Source of the DNA: Subdoligranulum variabile
GTDB lineage: Bacteria; Bacillota; Clostridia; Oscillospirales; Ruminococcaceae
Direction of reading: 5' to 3'
DNA length: 64,000 nt
NCBI RefSeq assembly: GCF_025152575.1
Contig: NZ_CP102293.1
Span: 682,001 to 746,000 of the forward strand
Positions 9,105-17,846 of this stretch are shown piece by piece (the first letter of the stretch is position 1; every line of letters starts with the position of its first letter). The notes beneath the pieces are model-generated. The model did not search any database. It was not told where the DNA came from and worked only from the letters and a program-made list of their open reading frames with translations. The translations under genes were made by a program, and so were the position numbers.

Positions 9105-9140
9105 CCAAAAAAGGGCGCGGCGGCCGTGCCGCCGCGCCCT
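9105..9140 (-). terminator. Intrinsic terminator between pgk and tpiA
   Basis: Perfect 13-bp stem (AGGGCGCGGCGGC and its complement, loop of three bases) followed on the minus strand by TTTTTT. It sits between the pgk stop and the tpiA start, so tpiA expression needs readthrough or a promoter I could not identify. Confidence 0.85.
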
Positions 9141-9147
9141 GCGGTTG

Positions 9148-10356
9148 TTACGCGTTCTGGATAACGGCAATGCCGGGCAGTTCCTTGCCCTCGAGGTACT
9201 CGAGAGAAGCACCGCCGCCGGTGGAGATGTGGGTCATCTTGTCGCCCAGACCCATCTGCTGGACAGCAGCCGCGCTGTCGCCGCCGCCGATGACGGTGGT
9301 GGCATCGCTCTCAGCCATGGCCTTGGCAACCGCCAGGGTGCCGGCCGCCAGGGTCGGGTTCTCGAAGACGCCCATGGGTCCGTTCCAGACCACAGTCTTG
9401 CTGGCCTTGACGGCATCAGCAAAGAGCTTCATGGTCTCGGGGCCGATGTCGCAGCCTTCCATGTCGGCAGGAATGGCCGTGACGGGCACGATCTTGGTTT
9501 CCACTTCGGCATCGATGGGATCGGGGAAATCGGTGACACAGGCGGTGTCCACAGGCAGCAGCAGCTTGACGCCCTTCTCCTTGGCCTTGGCCATCATGTC
9601 CTTGCAGTAATCGATCTTGCTGTCATCGCACAGGCTCTTGCCGATCTCGTAGCCTTCGGCCTTCAGGAAGGTGTAGGCCATGCCGCCGCCGATGATCAGG
9701 GTGTCGACCTTTTCCAGCAGGTTGGAGATGACATTGAGCTTGTCCGCAACCTTGGCGCCGCCCAGGATGGCGGTGAAGGGACGGACGGGATCGTTGACGG
9801 CATTGCCGAGGTACTTGATTTCCTTTTCCATCAGGTAGCCCACAGCGGTGTCCTGGATGAACTCGGTCACACCGGCGGTGGAGCAGTGAGCGCGATGGCA
9901 GGAGCCGAACGCATCGTCCACATAGGCATCGGCCAGGCTGGCCAGTTCCTTGCTGAACTCAGGCATGTTCTTGGTTTCTTCCTTGCGGAAACGGGTGTTC
10001 TGCAGCAGCACCACATCGCCGTCGCTCATGGTGGCGACAGCGGCCTTGGCCTGCGCACCGACGACCTCGTCGTCATCCGCAAACTGGACGGGCTGGCCCA
10101 GCTTCTCGCTCAGGCGCACGGCAACGGGAGCCAGGCTGAACTTGGCCTCGGGGCCGTTCTTCGGCTTACCCAGATGGCTGCACAGGATGACCTTGGCGCC
10201 GTCCTTGATCAGTTTCTGAATGGTCGGCAGTGCCGCGTTGATGCGGTTGTCGTTGGTGATGACACCGTCCTTCATGGGGACGTTGAAGTCACAGCGGACA
10301 AGCACGCGCTTGCCGGCGTAGTTTTCATCATCAATGGTCTTTTTACCCAAACCCAT
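9148..10356 (-). CDS. pgk: Phosphoglycerate kinase
   Basis: Makes ATP from 1,3-bisphosphoglycerate in glycolysis. It has 402 residues. The signature [15 protein letters not shown] is near residue 20, the substrate loop SHLGKP near 60, [12 protein letters not shown] in the middle, and the nucleotide loop [10 protein letters not shown] near residue 355 with [17 protein letters not shown] after it. GAGAGGAG lies just before the ATG at 10356. It is the first gene of the glycolytic cluster and has a strong promoter. Confidence 0.97.
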   Translation of the reverse strand: MGLGKKTIDDENYAGKRVLVRCDFNVPMKDGVITNDNRINAALPTIQKLIKDGAKVILCSHLGKPKNGPEAKFSLAPVAVRLSEKLGQPVQFADDDEVVGAQAKAAVATMSDGDVVLLQNTRFRKEETKNMPEFSKELASLADAYVDDAFGSCHRAHCSTAGVTEFIQDTAVGYLMEKEIKYLGNAVNDPVRPFTAILGGAKVADKLNVISNLLEKVDTLIIGGGMAYTFLKAEGYEIGKSLCDDSKIDYCKDMMAKAKEKGVKLLLPVDTACVTDFPDPIDAEVETKIVPVTAIPADMEGCDIGPETMKLFADAVKASKTVVWNGPMGVFENPTLAAGTLAVAKAMAESDATTVIGGGDSAAAVQQMGLGDKMTHISTGGGASLEYLEGKELPGIAVIQNA

Positions 10357-10426
10357 AGTAAAAGCTCCTCTCGGTATGTTTTACAATTGTTTTTGTCAGG
10401 GCACGATGCCCCAATGGCCTGACTCT

Positions 10427-10455
10427 ATTATACGCACAAACCATCTTTTGCGCAA
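10427..10455 (-). promoter_or_regulatory. Promoter of the pgk-tpiA-gpmI cluster
   Basis: TTGCGC, exactly 17 bases, then a perfect TATAAT on the minus strand, 70 bases upstream of the pgk start. Confidence 0.85.
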
Positions 10456-10581
10456 GATGTTTTTGATATATTTTTAACCGCCCTTCTCCAAAAAAGCGGC
10501 TTTGCCGCCAGGCTTTTTGGTGAAAAAGGCCGATTCTTTTCCCTTTCCAGTTCTTGCCACAGGCCGTTTTGTGCCCCGGCG

Positions 10582-10610
10582 TTGATTTCATGGCGGCAGC
10601 ATATTATAAT
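10582..10610 (+). promoter_or_regulatory. Promoter of yihY
   Basis: TTGATT, 17-base spacer, perfect TATAAT, 50 bases upstream of the ATG at 10661. Confidence 0.85.
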
Positions 10611-10660
10611 TAGGAAAAGCCTCAGGGCACACGTCACCGGAAAGGGAGGAGTTTCCCCGC

Positions 10661-11506
10661 ATGAAACAATCGATGGAGCGCGCCAAGGAGATGATTTTCG
10701 CGATTCTGGGCCCGTTTCTGGGTCAGAATCTACCGATCTTTGCGGGGTGCGCCACCCTGTTTTTGCTGACGGCTTCCTTTCCGCTGCTGATCTGGGTGCT
10801 GGTTCTGGTCAACCATATGCCGGACTATTCGGTGACCGATCTGGCGGAACTGATGTACCAGTTCCTGCCCCAGGTACCCGAGATTCAGGACACCGTACTG
10901 GATGTGCTGAACAACCTCAGCGCCCAGTCCACCACCTTTGTGGCGTCCTTCGCCGCCATCACCACCCTGTACTCGGCTTCCAGCGGGATGTTTGCCGTGC
11001 AGAAAGGCCTGCAGCGCCTGACGCCCGGTGCCCGCTTCACCCTTTATGACCGGCTGCTGGCCATCGTCTATACCATCGTCTTTGAAGGCTTGCTGCTGGC
11101 GGTCCTGCTGCTCCAGGGCCTGAGTTCCATCTTCCGGCCGCTGAGTGCACTGCTGGCCACCAATGCCCGCTGGCGGTGGCTCATCGAATGGTTCCGCCAC
11201 TGGATCAATTTCAGCGATCTGATCGCGATCCCGGTGCTCTTTGTCCTGATCCTGCTGATCTACACCTTCGTGCCGGGCGGCAAACGTTCCCTGCGCGGCC
11301 AGCTGCCGGGCACCATATTCACCACCGTGGGCTGGCTGGTTTTTTCCCGGATTTTCTCATTCTATATCGTGCATTTCTGGAAGTTGTCCTATATCTACGG
11401 TTCGCTGACCGCTATTATCCTGATGATTCTGTGGCTGGACATCATCATCAATCTGCTGTTTCTGGGAGCCGCCCTCAACGCGGCACTGCACCGCAGAGTC
11501 ACATGA
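10661..11506 (+). CDS. YihY/virulence factor BrkB family membrane protein
   Basis: 281 residues with six hydrophobic segments, starting with the family-typical amphipathic N-terminus. The segments lie around residues 25-50, 90-110, 135-160, 180-205, 215-235 and 245-270. The motifs FVASFAAITTLYSASSGMFAVQKGLQRL and GSLTAIILMILWLDI fit the YihY family (once wrongly called RNase BN). Its biochemical role is not known. GGGAGGAG precedes the ATG. The next gene starts 15 bases after its stop, so the two are probably co-transcribed. Confidence 0.88.
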   Translation: MKQSMERAKEMIFAILGPFLGQNLPIFAGCATLFLLTASFPLLIWVLVLVNHMPDYSVTDLAELMYQFLPQVPEIQDTVLDVLNNLSAQSTTFVASFAAITTLYSASSGMFAVQKGLQRLTPGARFTLYDRLLAIVYTIVFEGLLLAVLLLQGLSSIFRPLSALLATNARWRWLIEWFRHWINFSDLIAIPVLFVLILLIYTFVPGGKRSLRGQLPGTIFTTVGWLVFSRIFSFYIVHFWKLSYIYGSLTAIILMILWLDIIINLLFLGAALNAALHRRVT

Positions 11507-11521
11507 AAAGGAAGGACCCTC

Positions 11522-12529
11522 ATGGTAAAAACTCCTGCTCACTACCGCCCCGGGCTGGATGTCATCCGGCTGGCGGCACTGCTGCCGGTGCTGTGTTATC
11601 ACTTCTGCATCGAGGCTGCCCGCCTTGGCTTTGCGGTGCCCGCTCTCCTGATCGGCCGCGGTATGGCCGACTGGGTGGAAGTGGGTCTGGCCTGGTTTTT
11701 TCTGCTGTCCGGCGCGGCGCTCTGTCTGCAATGGCAGGGCCGGTTTCGCTGGCGCCCCTACCTCGTCGGACGAGCCGCCGCCATGTACCCGGCATTCTGG
11801 CTGGGATTTGCGGCACTGTTCCTCTATGGTGAGGTGCTGCACGGCAACAATGCCGAGATCCCCCGCTGGCGCGTGGTGTTTTCCATCCTGGGGCTGGACG
11901 GCTATCTGGCGCCGGTGACCCTCACTTTTTATAAGATCGGAGAATGGTTCCTGGGCGTCATCCTGCTGTTGTATCTTGTGTTTCCGCTGGTGCTGTGGTG
12001 CCTGGGCAGCGCCCGGCGGCGCCGGGTGCTGGCCGTCGTGATGCTGCTGTTGCAGCTGGTCTGGCCCTTCCTCTGCCCCGCCCCGCTGGAGGCCGGGCAC
12101 ACCGTACTGGGACGGCTGCCGGCCTTTGCCCTCGGCGTCTGGTTCGGCACGCTGCTGAAAGAGGATCGTACACCCCTGCCCCGCTGTCTGTGGGCACTGG
12201 CGGCCCTGCCGCTGCTGTGGGTGCCTGCCGTCCCCCGTCTGGCCGTGCTTCTGGCAGTTTCGGCATCCCTGTTCTGGATCGTCTACGCATGGGGACAAAG
12301 GATTCCGCAGCGTTTGTGGCCTATTCTGCGCCGTCCGGCTGCCTGGTCCTACGGAGTCTACCTTGTGCACCATGTGCTTCTGACGCTGGTGCTGCTGCCG
12401 GCGGCACAGCGTTTCGGCTGGCCGCTGCCGGTGTGGTTCCCGGTTTTTCTGGTGCTGAGTTTTGTACTGGCTGCCCTGCTGACAGCCATGACCACCCCCT
12501 TCAGCCGTTGGCTCAAACGGCTGGGATAA
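11522..12529 (+). CDS. Acyltransferase 3 family membrane protein
   Basis: 335 residues with about ten hydrophobic segments. The start GLDVIRLAALLPVLCYHF holds the conserved R and catalytic-type His of acyltransferase 3 (OafA/YrhL-like) proteins, followed by VEVGLAWFFLLSGAALC and an Arg-rich loop (RFRWRPYLVGRAAAMYP). Members transfer acetyl or other acyl groups to sugars or peptidoglycan across the membrane. The substrate cannot be told here. It is 15 bases downstream of the YihY gene, with AAGGA before the ATG. Confidence 0.85.
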   Translation: MVKTPAHYRPGLDVIRLAALLPVLCYHFCIEAARLGFAVPALLIGRGMADWVEVGLAWFFLLSGAALCLQWQGRFRWRPYLVGRAAAMYPAFWLGFAALFLYGEVLHGNNAEIPRWRVVFSILGLDGYLAPVTLTFYKIGEWFLGVILLLYLVFPLVLWCLGSARRRRVLAVVMLLLQLVWPFLCPAPLEAGHTVLGRLPAFALGVWFGTLLKEDRTPLPRCLWALAALPLLWVPAVPRLAVLLAVSASLFWIVYAWGQRIPQRLWPILRRPAAWSYGVYLVHHVLLTLVLLPAAQRFGWPLPVWFPVFLVLSFVLAALLTAMTTPFSRWLKRLG

Positions 12530-12540
12530 TCCCATAAGTA

Positions 12541-12583
12541 TAGAAAAACAGCCCCCCGATGCATACGCATCCGGGGGGCTGTT
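12541..12583. terminator. Bidirectional terminator
   Basis: GC-rich hairpin (AACAGCCCCCCG-ATGC, loop ATAC, GCATCCGGGGGGCTGTT) with a one-base bulge. On the minus strand it ends in GTTTTTC, so it mainly serves the minus-strand gene ending at 12583, and can also stop the plus-strand acyltransferase transcript. Confidence 0.8.
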
Positions 12584-13788
12584 CATGTTTCTTTCCATTG
12601 TAGATTGCGCAATTCCAAACCGCGGAACACCGTATACTCTTCCAGTTGCCGGGCCAATTCCTGCCGCTCTTCCTCAGGGATTGGTACAAAGGGTTCCACC
12701 GTCACATCCAGGTGACCGCGAATGGTCCGTGTTTTCCAGATGCCCGCTGCCCTTCCCTCCTGCAGGATGACGTGGGGATTGGCAACGGTACGCCACACCC
12801 GGCGCTGCAAGGCTGTATCTTCCAGCAGCAGCGCACGGTCCCGGGCATCCAGATAGGGATCATAGGCGCCCACAAGACGCCATGGTTCCTGCGGCGGCCG
12901 GGCATGGAGCAGAGCCGGCAGATCCTGCTCCAGCATCCAGGCCTTTGCTCCCTCCTTGTTCACCGGAATAAGCTCCTGCTGTACAGTTTGCCACAATCTT
13001 TTTGCCTGGCGTGGGCTGCTCCCCAGCCAGTCGGCCAACGTCCGCGGCGTGGCTGGCCCGTACGCATGCAGAAATTTGCGCACCAGTTTGGCCCCGGCCT
13101 GCGGGTCCGATGGAAGCGGATGTCCCAGCCAATGCACCGGGGAGGTAAAGGTTGGATGGGTGCCGTTGCGGGCGCCGAACACAACCTGCCCCAAAAACGC
13201 GCAAGGGCGCAGGGCAAAGGATACCACCGCCCCACCCACCGTCTGCCGGTCCGGGTGACCATAGGGGGAAGGAGCGTTCCATCTTTCCCGCAGGCCGACG
13301 GGCAGCAGTTCATCGACCTCCCCGGCCAGAAAACGGTCCAGCTCCTGCTTGCTTTGTATGGTGCAGGTTTCAAGCCGGACTGCCGTCTGACGCACCAGCG
13401 TCAGCGCAGTCTCCCATTCCATACCGAGATCATTCAAAGCCAGCGCAGCGCCCCTTGTATAAATCCAGGGTTCTTCCCCGGGAAGCGCCGCCAGAGACTC
13501 CAGAAAAGCCGGACTTTCCGCCGTGGGGAAAACCATCGGCACGCCGCGGAAGCTCCAGGCTTGCAGCAGTGTTTTCTCCGTCTCCAGTTTCCAGCGCAGC
13601 TGCGCCGCCGTAACGTCCCGGATCCGAACAAAGAGCGCGGTTTCCCAGGTGCCGGGCGGTGAATTCTGCACGCCGCACACACCTGCAGCCTCCATCAGGC
13701 TGTCCAACGGATACCTGTGGTCCAGATGATGCGCCGCCAGGCGGTACCACCTCACCTGGTCGGAGGAAACAGACACTGTGGAAAGCAT
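12583..13788 (-). CDS. Winged-helix DNA-binding protein of the AlkZ/HTH_42 family
   Basis: 401 residues. The N-terminal pattern WYRLAAHHLDHRYP ... GVQNSPPGTWETALFVRI matches the AlkZ-type winged-helix family of DNA glycosylases, which repair crosslinks or alkylated bases. The C-terminal part has LVGAYDPYLDARDRALLLEDTALQRRVWRTVANPHVILQEGRAAGIWK, also typical. At the place of the catalytic Q-x-Q motif I read VQNS, so the second Gln is missing; it may be a non-glycosylase member. The ATG at 13788 has AAAGGAG six bases upstream and is preferred over an upstream ATG at 13812. Confidence 0.75.
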   Translation of the reverse strand: MLSTVSVSSDQVRWYRLAAHHLDHRYPLDSLMEAAGVCGVQNSPPGTWETALFVRIRDVTAAQLRWKLETEKTLLQAWSFRGVPMVFPTAESPAFLESLAALPGEEPWIYTRGAALALNDLGMEWETALTLVRQTAVRLETCTIQSKQELDRFLAGEVDELLPVGLRERWNAPSPYGHPDRQTVGGAVVSFALRPCAFLGQVVFGARNGTHPTFTSPVHWLGHPLPSDPQAGAKLVRKFLHAYGPATPRTLADWLGSSPRQAKRLWQTVQQELIPVNKEGAKAWMLEQDLPALLHARPPQEPWRLVGAYDPYLDARDRALLLEDTALQRRVWRTVANPHVILQEGRAAGIWKTRTIRGHLDVTVEPFVPIPEEERQELARQLEEYTVFRGLELRNLQWKET

Positions 13789-13818
13789 ACTTTCTCCTTT
13801 ACAGACGGGCAATGGGCA

Positions 13819-15747
13819 TCATTCCGCCACAAGGATCGTCACGCTGCGGGGTTCCAGTTCCAGGGCATCCCGGCACAGTGGCCCGAAGGGCGTGGTGCCC
13901 GCATGGGTTCCGTCGCACAGGCGCCGCCAGGTGCCCATGGGCAGAGGCACCCACTGGCGGGTGCGCTCCGGGTTATAAAAGACTGCCAGCTGGCCTACCG
14001 GGTCGTTGCCCTCGGTCTCCGGCACGAAGCCGATCATCCACCCCGGCAATGCCAACAGGAAGGGCTCCGGTTCCCCGCAGGCGCCGGCCAGCCGCAGATA
14101 CATCCGCCGAATGGCCAGGAGCCCCCGATAAAAGGAGGTCAACGCCGCAAATTCCGGCCGGTGGGCACGCCGCCAGTCCAACCGGTTGGTGGACAAAGGC
14201 CCTTTATAGCTGTTGGGGTCCCCGTACTTGGTGCGACCGAACTCCTCCCCGGCCTGGAAAAACGGCATGCCCTGGCAGGTCAGGCAGATACCCGCCGCCA
14301 TCCGGTTCTGGGCCAGCAGTTCGGCGTCCGCCGCATCGTAGTCGGTGCGGCGTCCCACCGCCGCCAGTTTATCCCACAGGGTAAAATTATCGTGAGCGGA
14401 CACATACTGAACGACCTGCATGGCCTGTCTGGGCCGGAAGCCCCGTGCCCCGTTGCGCCAGGCCCCCACCGCGTGGAGCACATCATAGCCGCACTGGGGC
14501 GCACCGTTCACATATCCCGCATTGCAGGCATCAAAAACGTTGCCCTTGACGGCGTCCCGTGTATCATCGCAGAAAAAGCCGATGCGGTCACTGAGCCGAT
14601 CCAGCGCCCGCTTGTCGCTGGGTTGGGCGCCGCCTTCCACATTGGTCCCGCCACCGGTCCAGGGTTCCCCGTACATCAGGATATCCCGCCCGCCGGGCAG
14701 CTCATCCAGCGCCGCCCGAATGGCGTTCATCGTCTCCACATCTTCCAGTGCCATCAGGTCGAAGCGGAACCCATCCACATGGTATTCCCTGGCCCAGTAG
14801 AGCACCGAATCCACCAGATATTTGCGTACCATCGGCCGCTCACTGGCCAGATCGTCCCCGCAGCCGGAGCCGTTGGTCATGTTGCCGTTGGCCCACCGCC
14901 GGTTCCAGTAGCCCGGCACCGTGCGCTCCAGCCAGCTGTCGGTGTAATAGGTGTGGTTGTAGACCACATCCATCACCACACCGATTCCCGCCTTGTGCAG
15001 CGCCTGGATCATGGCACGGCATTCCCGCACCCGCACCTCCCCGTGGAAGGCATCGGTGGCAAAAGATCCCTCCGGCACATTGTAGTTCAGCGGATCGTAT
15101 CCCCAGTTGTACCCGCCGGGTTTTGTCTCATCCACCGTGGCATAGTCGAAGATCGGCTGCAGCTGCACATGGCTGATTCCCAGCTGCTTGAGATAGTTCA
15201 GGCAGGTGGGATGCTGCCCGTCGCCGTCCAGCGTGGTATTGTCGGGCACAAACCCCATGAACTTGCCTCGCCATTCCTCCGGCACGCCGCTGTGCTCGTC
15301 GGCGGAGAAGTCCGCTACATGGACCTCCCACACCGCCCGGGCATAGGCCGGGATGGCCGGACGGACATCCTGCGCCCAGCCTTCCGGTGACGCTTCCGCC
15401 AGGTCCAGCACCATCCCCCGCTGTCCGTTGGCTCCCGCCGCACGGGCATAAGGGTCCACCACCGACGCAGCGTGGCCGTCGGGGAATTGCAGCTGATACA
15501 GATAATAGGTGCCGTTCAGGTTTCCCGGCACCGTGACCGACCAGACACCGTCCCCGGCCGGTTCCATACCATAGTCCGCCAGTCGGGCCGCATCGGGCTC
15601 CGCGTCGGTCCCGGTGGCAAAGAGCTGGAGCGTCACCGCCGACGCAGTGGGTGCCCACAGCTTGAAGATCGTCTGTTCGGGTGCCCAGGAGGCCCCCAGA
15701 TCCGCACCGCCATAATACGGCAGTTCGCAGGCTTGCTGCCAATTCAT
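13819..15747 (-). CDS. pulA: Type I pullulanase (GH13)
   Basis: 642 residues, with an N-terminal CBM48-like beta domain (KLWAPTASAVTLQLF) and a GH13 barrel. The diagnostic type I pullulanase motif YNWGYDP is present. Catalytic regions are DVVYNHT (region I), DGFRFDLMAL (nucleophile Asp), YGEPWTGGG (acid Glu) and SAHDNFTLWD (transition-state Asp). It cleaves alpha-1,6 links in pullulan, starch or glycogen. There is no signal peptide, so it is probably cytoplasmic and acts on imported maltodextrins or glycogen. GGGGAG lies before the ATG, and it has its own promoter. Confidence 0.93.
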   Translation of the reverse strand: MNWQQACELPYYGGADLGASWAPEQTIFKLWAPTASAVTLQLFATGTDAEPDAARLADYGMEPAGDGVWSVTVPGNLNGTYYLYQLQFPDGHAASVVDPYARAAGANGQRGMVLDLAEASPEGWAQDVRPAIPAYARAVWEVHVADFSADEHSGVPEEWRGKFMGFVPDNTTLDGDGQHPTCLNYLKQLGISHVQLQPIFDYATVDETKPGGYNWGYDPLNYNVPEGSFATDAFHGEVRVRECRAMIQALHKAGIGVVMDVVYNHTYYTDSWLERTVPGYWNRRWANGNMTNGSGCGDDLASERPMVRKYLVDSVLYWAREYHVDGFRFDLMALEDVETMNAIRAALDELPGGRDILMYGEPWTGGGTNVEGGAQPSDKRALDRLSDRIGFFCDDTRDAVKGNVFDACNAGYVNGAPQCGYDVLHAVGAWRNGARGFRPRQAMQVVQYVSAHDNFTLWDKLAAVGRRTDYDAADAELLAQNRMAAGICLTCQGMPFFQAGEEFGRTKYGDPNSYKGPLSTNRLDWRRAHRPEFAALTSFYRGLLAIRRMYLRLAGACGEPEPFLLALPGWMIGFVPETEGNDPVGQLAVFYNPERTRQWVPLPMGTWRRLCDGTHAGTTPFGPLCRDALELEPRSVTILVAE

Positions 15748-15786
15748 GGTTGATCTCCCCTTTTAAAAACACAAAAGCATGGTTTT

Positions 15787-15815
15787 ATTGTACCAGTCTG
15801 CCAAAAAGTTTGCAA
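15787..15815 (-). promoter_or_regulatory. Promoter of pulA
   Basis: TTGCAA, 17-base spacer, TACAAT on the minus strand, 40 bases before the pulA ATG. Confidence 0.78.
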
Positions 15816-15852
15816 GTAGGGACGGAAGCTGTCGTCGTTTTGGCCAAAAGGA

Positions 15853-15881
15853 TTGACAGCGCCGTTTTTTAGTGCTATAGT
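15853..15881 (+). promoter_or_regulatory. Promoter of the GntR/ABC operon
   Basis: Perfect TTGACA, 17 bases, TATAGT, ending 47 bases before the TTG start at 15929. Confidence 0.85.
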
Positions 15882-15901
15882 TAGTTACACAAGTAATGAA
15901 C
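15880..15901 (+). promoter_or_regulatory. Probable operator of the GntR regulator
   Basis: Imperfect inverted repeat GTTAGTTAC-ACAA-GTAATGAAC (7 of 9 positions symmetric; core TTAC-ACAA-GTAA perfect). It covers the end of the -10 box and the expected transcription start. This is where a YtrA-type GntR repressor would bind to control its own operon. Confidence 0.65.
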
Positions 15902-15928
15902 CAATAAACCAAGAAAGGCGGTGAGCGT

Positions 15929-16303
15929 TTGCCTCCGGTATTGAATGACCACACCCTGATCTACCTGCAGATCGCCAAGATGCTGGAGGACGGCATCCTG
16001 CGCGGCATCTACCCCGAGGAGACCCAGGTTCCCAGCACCAACGAGCTGGCACGAACGCTGCGCATCAACCCGGCCACCGGTGCCAAGGGGTTGAATCTGC
16101 TGGTGGAGGAAGGGATCCTCTACAAGCGCCGCGGCATCGGCATGTTTGTGGCGGAAGGCGCGGTGGAGCGCATCCGTGCCAAGCGGCGGGAGGAATTCAT
16201 GGAGCAGTACGTCAAACCCCTGGCCGCCGAAGCCCGCAAGCTGGGGCTGACGGCCGAAGAACTGCAGGCGATGCTTTCGGCTGCCTGCCAACAGGAGGAC
16301 TAA
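15929..16303 (+). CDS. GntR-family regulator, YtrA type
   Basis: 124 residues with an N-terminal winged helix (LIYLQIAKMLEDGILRGIYPEETQVPSTNELARTL, helix-turn-helix up to about residue 70) and a short helical C-terminus, the layout of the YtrA subfamily that controls adjacent ABC exporters. The start is TTG at 15929, chosen because AGGCGGTG sits five bases upstream and no in-frame ATG fits. The ABC ATPase begins three bases after its stop. It probably represses its own operon through the inverted repeat at the promoter and responds to an unknown compound. Confidence 0.88.
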   Translation: MPPVLNDHTLIYLQIAKMLEDGILRGIYPEETQVPSTNELARTLRINPATGAKGLNLLVEEGILYKRRGIGMFVAEGAVERIRAKRREEFMEQYVKPLAAEARKLGLTAEELQAMLSAACQQED

Positions 16304-16305
16304 GG

Positions 16306-17193
16306 ATGGATGGCAAGAAATTGCAGGCCCGGGGCCTGTGCAAGACCTACGGCAAGGTAAAAGCGCTGGATCAGGTGGATCTGACGCTGGAGCCGGGACA
16401 CATCTATGGGCTGATTGGCCGCAACGGAGCCGGCAAGACTACCCTGCTGGCCGCCCTGACGGCCCAGCTGCCGGTGGAAAGCGGCACGGTGACCTACGGC
16501 GGCGAACCGGTGTGGGAAAACGAAAAAGCGCTGGCCGACCTTTGTTTCAGCCGGGAGCTTTCCGGCAAGCTGGGGTCCAGTGTAAACAGCCTGCGGGTAC
16601 GGGAGTATCTGAAAGCGGGGCGGTTGTTCTATCCCCACTGGGACGCGGCCTACGCCGAAAAGCTGGTGGCGCAGTTCGGGCTGGACCCCAAAAAGCGGAT
16701 CAGCGCCATGTCCAAAGGTATGATGAGCGCCTTGACCATCGTGCTGGCGCTGGCCAGCCGGGCGCCTATCACGATGATGGATGAACCGGTGGCCGGTCTG
16801 GACATTGTTGCTCGGGAGGACTTTTACCGGCTGCTGCTGGAAGATTACGCTGCCACCGGGCGGACCTTTGTGATCTCCACCCACATTCTGGAGGAGGCCG
16901 CCACGGTATTTGAGCGGGTGCTGATCCTGAAAGAGGGCCGCCTTATCGAGGACTGCGACACCGACACCCTGCTGGCGCAGTTCTGTGCAGTGTCCGGCCG
17001 GGACGACGCGGTAGCTGCTGCCTGCGAAGGGTACGAAGTACTGCACACCGAGACGCTGGGCCGCCAGACCATGTGTACGGTGCGGGCCCCGGCAGAGGAG
17101 ATCGCCGCCCGCGGGCTGGATGTGGACTGTGACGTCCTGACGCTGCAGAAGGTCTTTGTGGCCCTCTGCGGTCATGAACGGGAGGGGATGTAA
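16306..17193 (+). CDS. ABC transporter ATP-binding protein (YtrB-like exporter)
   Basis: 295 residues. Walker A is GRNGAGKTT (near residue 40), Walker B is ITMMDEPVAGLD, and the switch His is in VISTHILEEA. The signature motif reads MSKGMMS instead of LSGGQ, as in several YtrB/BcrA-type exporters. The C-terminal 75 residues form an extra domain. It is three bases downstream of the GntR gene and one base upstream of the first permease gene. A role in drug, peptide or envelope-stress export is likely from family and context. Confidence 0.88.
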   Translation: MDGKKLQARGLCKTYGKVKALDQVDLTLEPGHIYGLIGRNGAGKTTLLAALTAQLPVESGTVTYGGEPVWENEKALADLCFSRELSGKLGSSVNSLRVREYLKAGRLFYPHWDAAYAEKLVAQFGLDPKKRISAMSKGMMSALTIVLALASRAPITMMDEPVAGLDIVAREDFYRLLLEDYAATGRTFVISTHILEEAATVFERVLILKEGRLIEDCDTDTLLAQFCAVSGRDDAVAAACEGYEVLHTETLGRQTMCTVRAPAEEIAARGLDVDCDVLTLQKVFVALCGHEREGM

Positions 17194-17194
17194 G

Positions 17195-17833
17195 ATGGCA
17201 AAAACCCTCTGGTTTCTGCTCAAGCCCGCCCTGGTCATGGTGGGCATTGTGACGCTGCTCTACCCGGTTTTGCTTCTGCTCTGCTTCGCCACCGGCGGGA
17301 GCAGTCTCTTCTTTGGCTATCTGCAGGGCTTTTTCGTCCTCTATGACGTGATGATCGGCATCTGTGCGGCTCAGGCCATCAGCGGCTATGCCCCACTGGC
17401 CCTGAGTTTCGGCACGACCCGGCGTTCCCTGCGCGGCGCCGCCTTCGGGTTCTGTCTGATCATCCCCCTGCTCTGTCTGGGGCTGGATTTGCTCTGCAGT
17501 TTGGTGACCACCCGGCTCTTCTATGCCGAGATGAACCAGCTCATTGCCGCCCTGACGGAATATCCCCTGCCAGGGTTCGGCTACAAACTGCTTTTGTGCA
17601 GCGCCATGCTCTGGCTGGGCACCCTGGACTTTTCCGCCCTGCCGATGGCAAAGCGGGTGGGGGCCATTCTGCTGATTGTGGTGGTCTACATGCAGATGAT
17701 GGTCTTTATGCTGCTGAGCAGTTTTCTGCCCCACACCGTGAATTTTTATGGGCTGGTTCTGGGGTTGCTGAGCCTGCCCTTTGCGGCGCTGACGCTGCAC
17801 CGGCTGAAGCATTTTACCATCACCCAGGTGTAA
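17195..17833 (+). CDS. ABC exporter membrane subunit 1
   Basis: 212 residues with six hydrophobic segments. I do not recognise a named family. The membrane layout and place right after the ATPase indicate a permease subunit. The ATG at 17195 has AGGGGATG upstream; a frame opening at 17156 overlaps the ATPase and lacks a ribosome site. Motif SFGTTRRSLRGAAFGF, a cytoplasmic loop of the kind seen in ABC-2 permeases (F-G-x-SRR), is at about residues 63-78. Confidence 0.75.
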   Translation: MAKTLWFLLKPALVMVGIVTLLYPVLLLLCFATGGSSLFFGYLQGFFVLYDVMIGICAAQAISGYAPLALSFGTTRRSLRGAAFGFCLIIPLLCLGLDLLCSLVTTRLFYAEMNQLIAALTEYPLPGFGYKLLLCSAMLWLGTLDFSALPMAKRVGAILLIVVVYMQMMVFMLLSSFLPHTVNFYGLVLGLLSLPFAALTLHRLKHFTITQV

Positions 17834-17846
17834 AGGAGGAAGTTCT

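Larger units (their letters stand above)
10357..10660. other. Intergenic region between divergent pgk and yihY
   Basis: A 304-base gene-free stretch. It holds the pgk promoter (minus) and the yihY promoter (plus), about 125 bases apart, and a small hairpin GCGGC-TTT-GCCGC at 10496-10508 inside a larger imperfect CCAAAAA...TTTTTGG arrangement. I see no open frame with a ribosome site and no RNA motif I can name. Confidence 0.7.

Noticed and set aside
6523..10422. A 1,299-codon open frame on the plus strand
   Set aside because: It is antisense to gpmI, tpiA and pgk, which have full family motifs, ribosome sites and a promoter. The translation is His/Gly/Val-rich shadow sequence caused by high GC at third positions.
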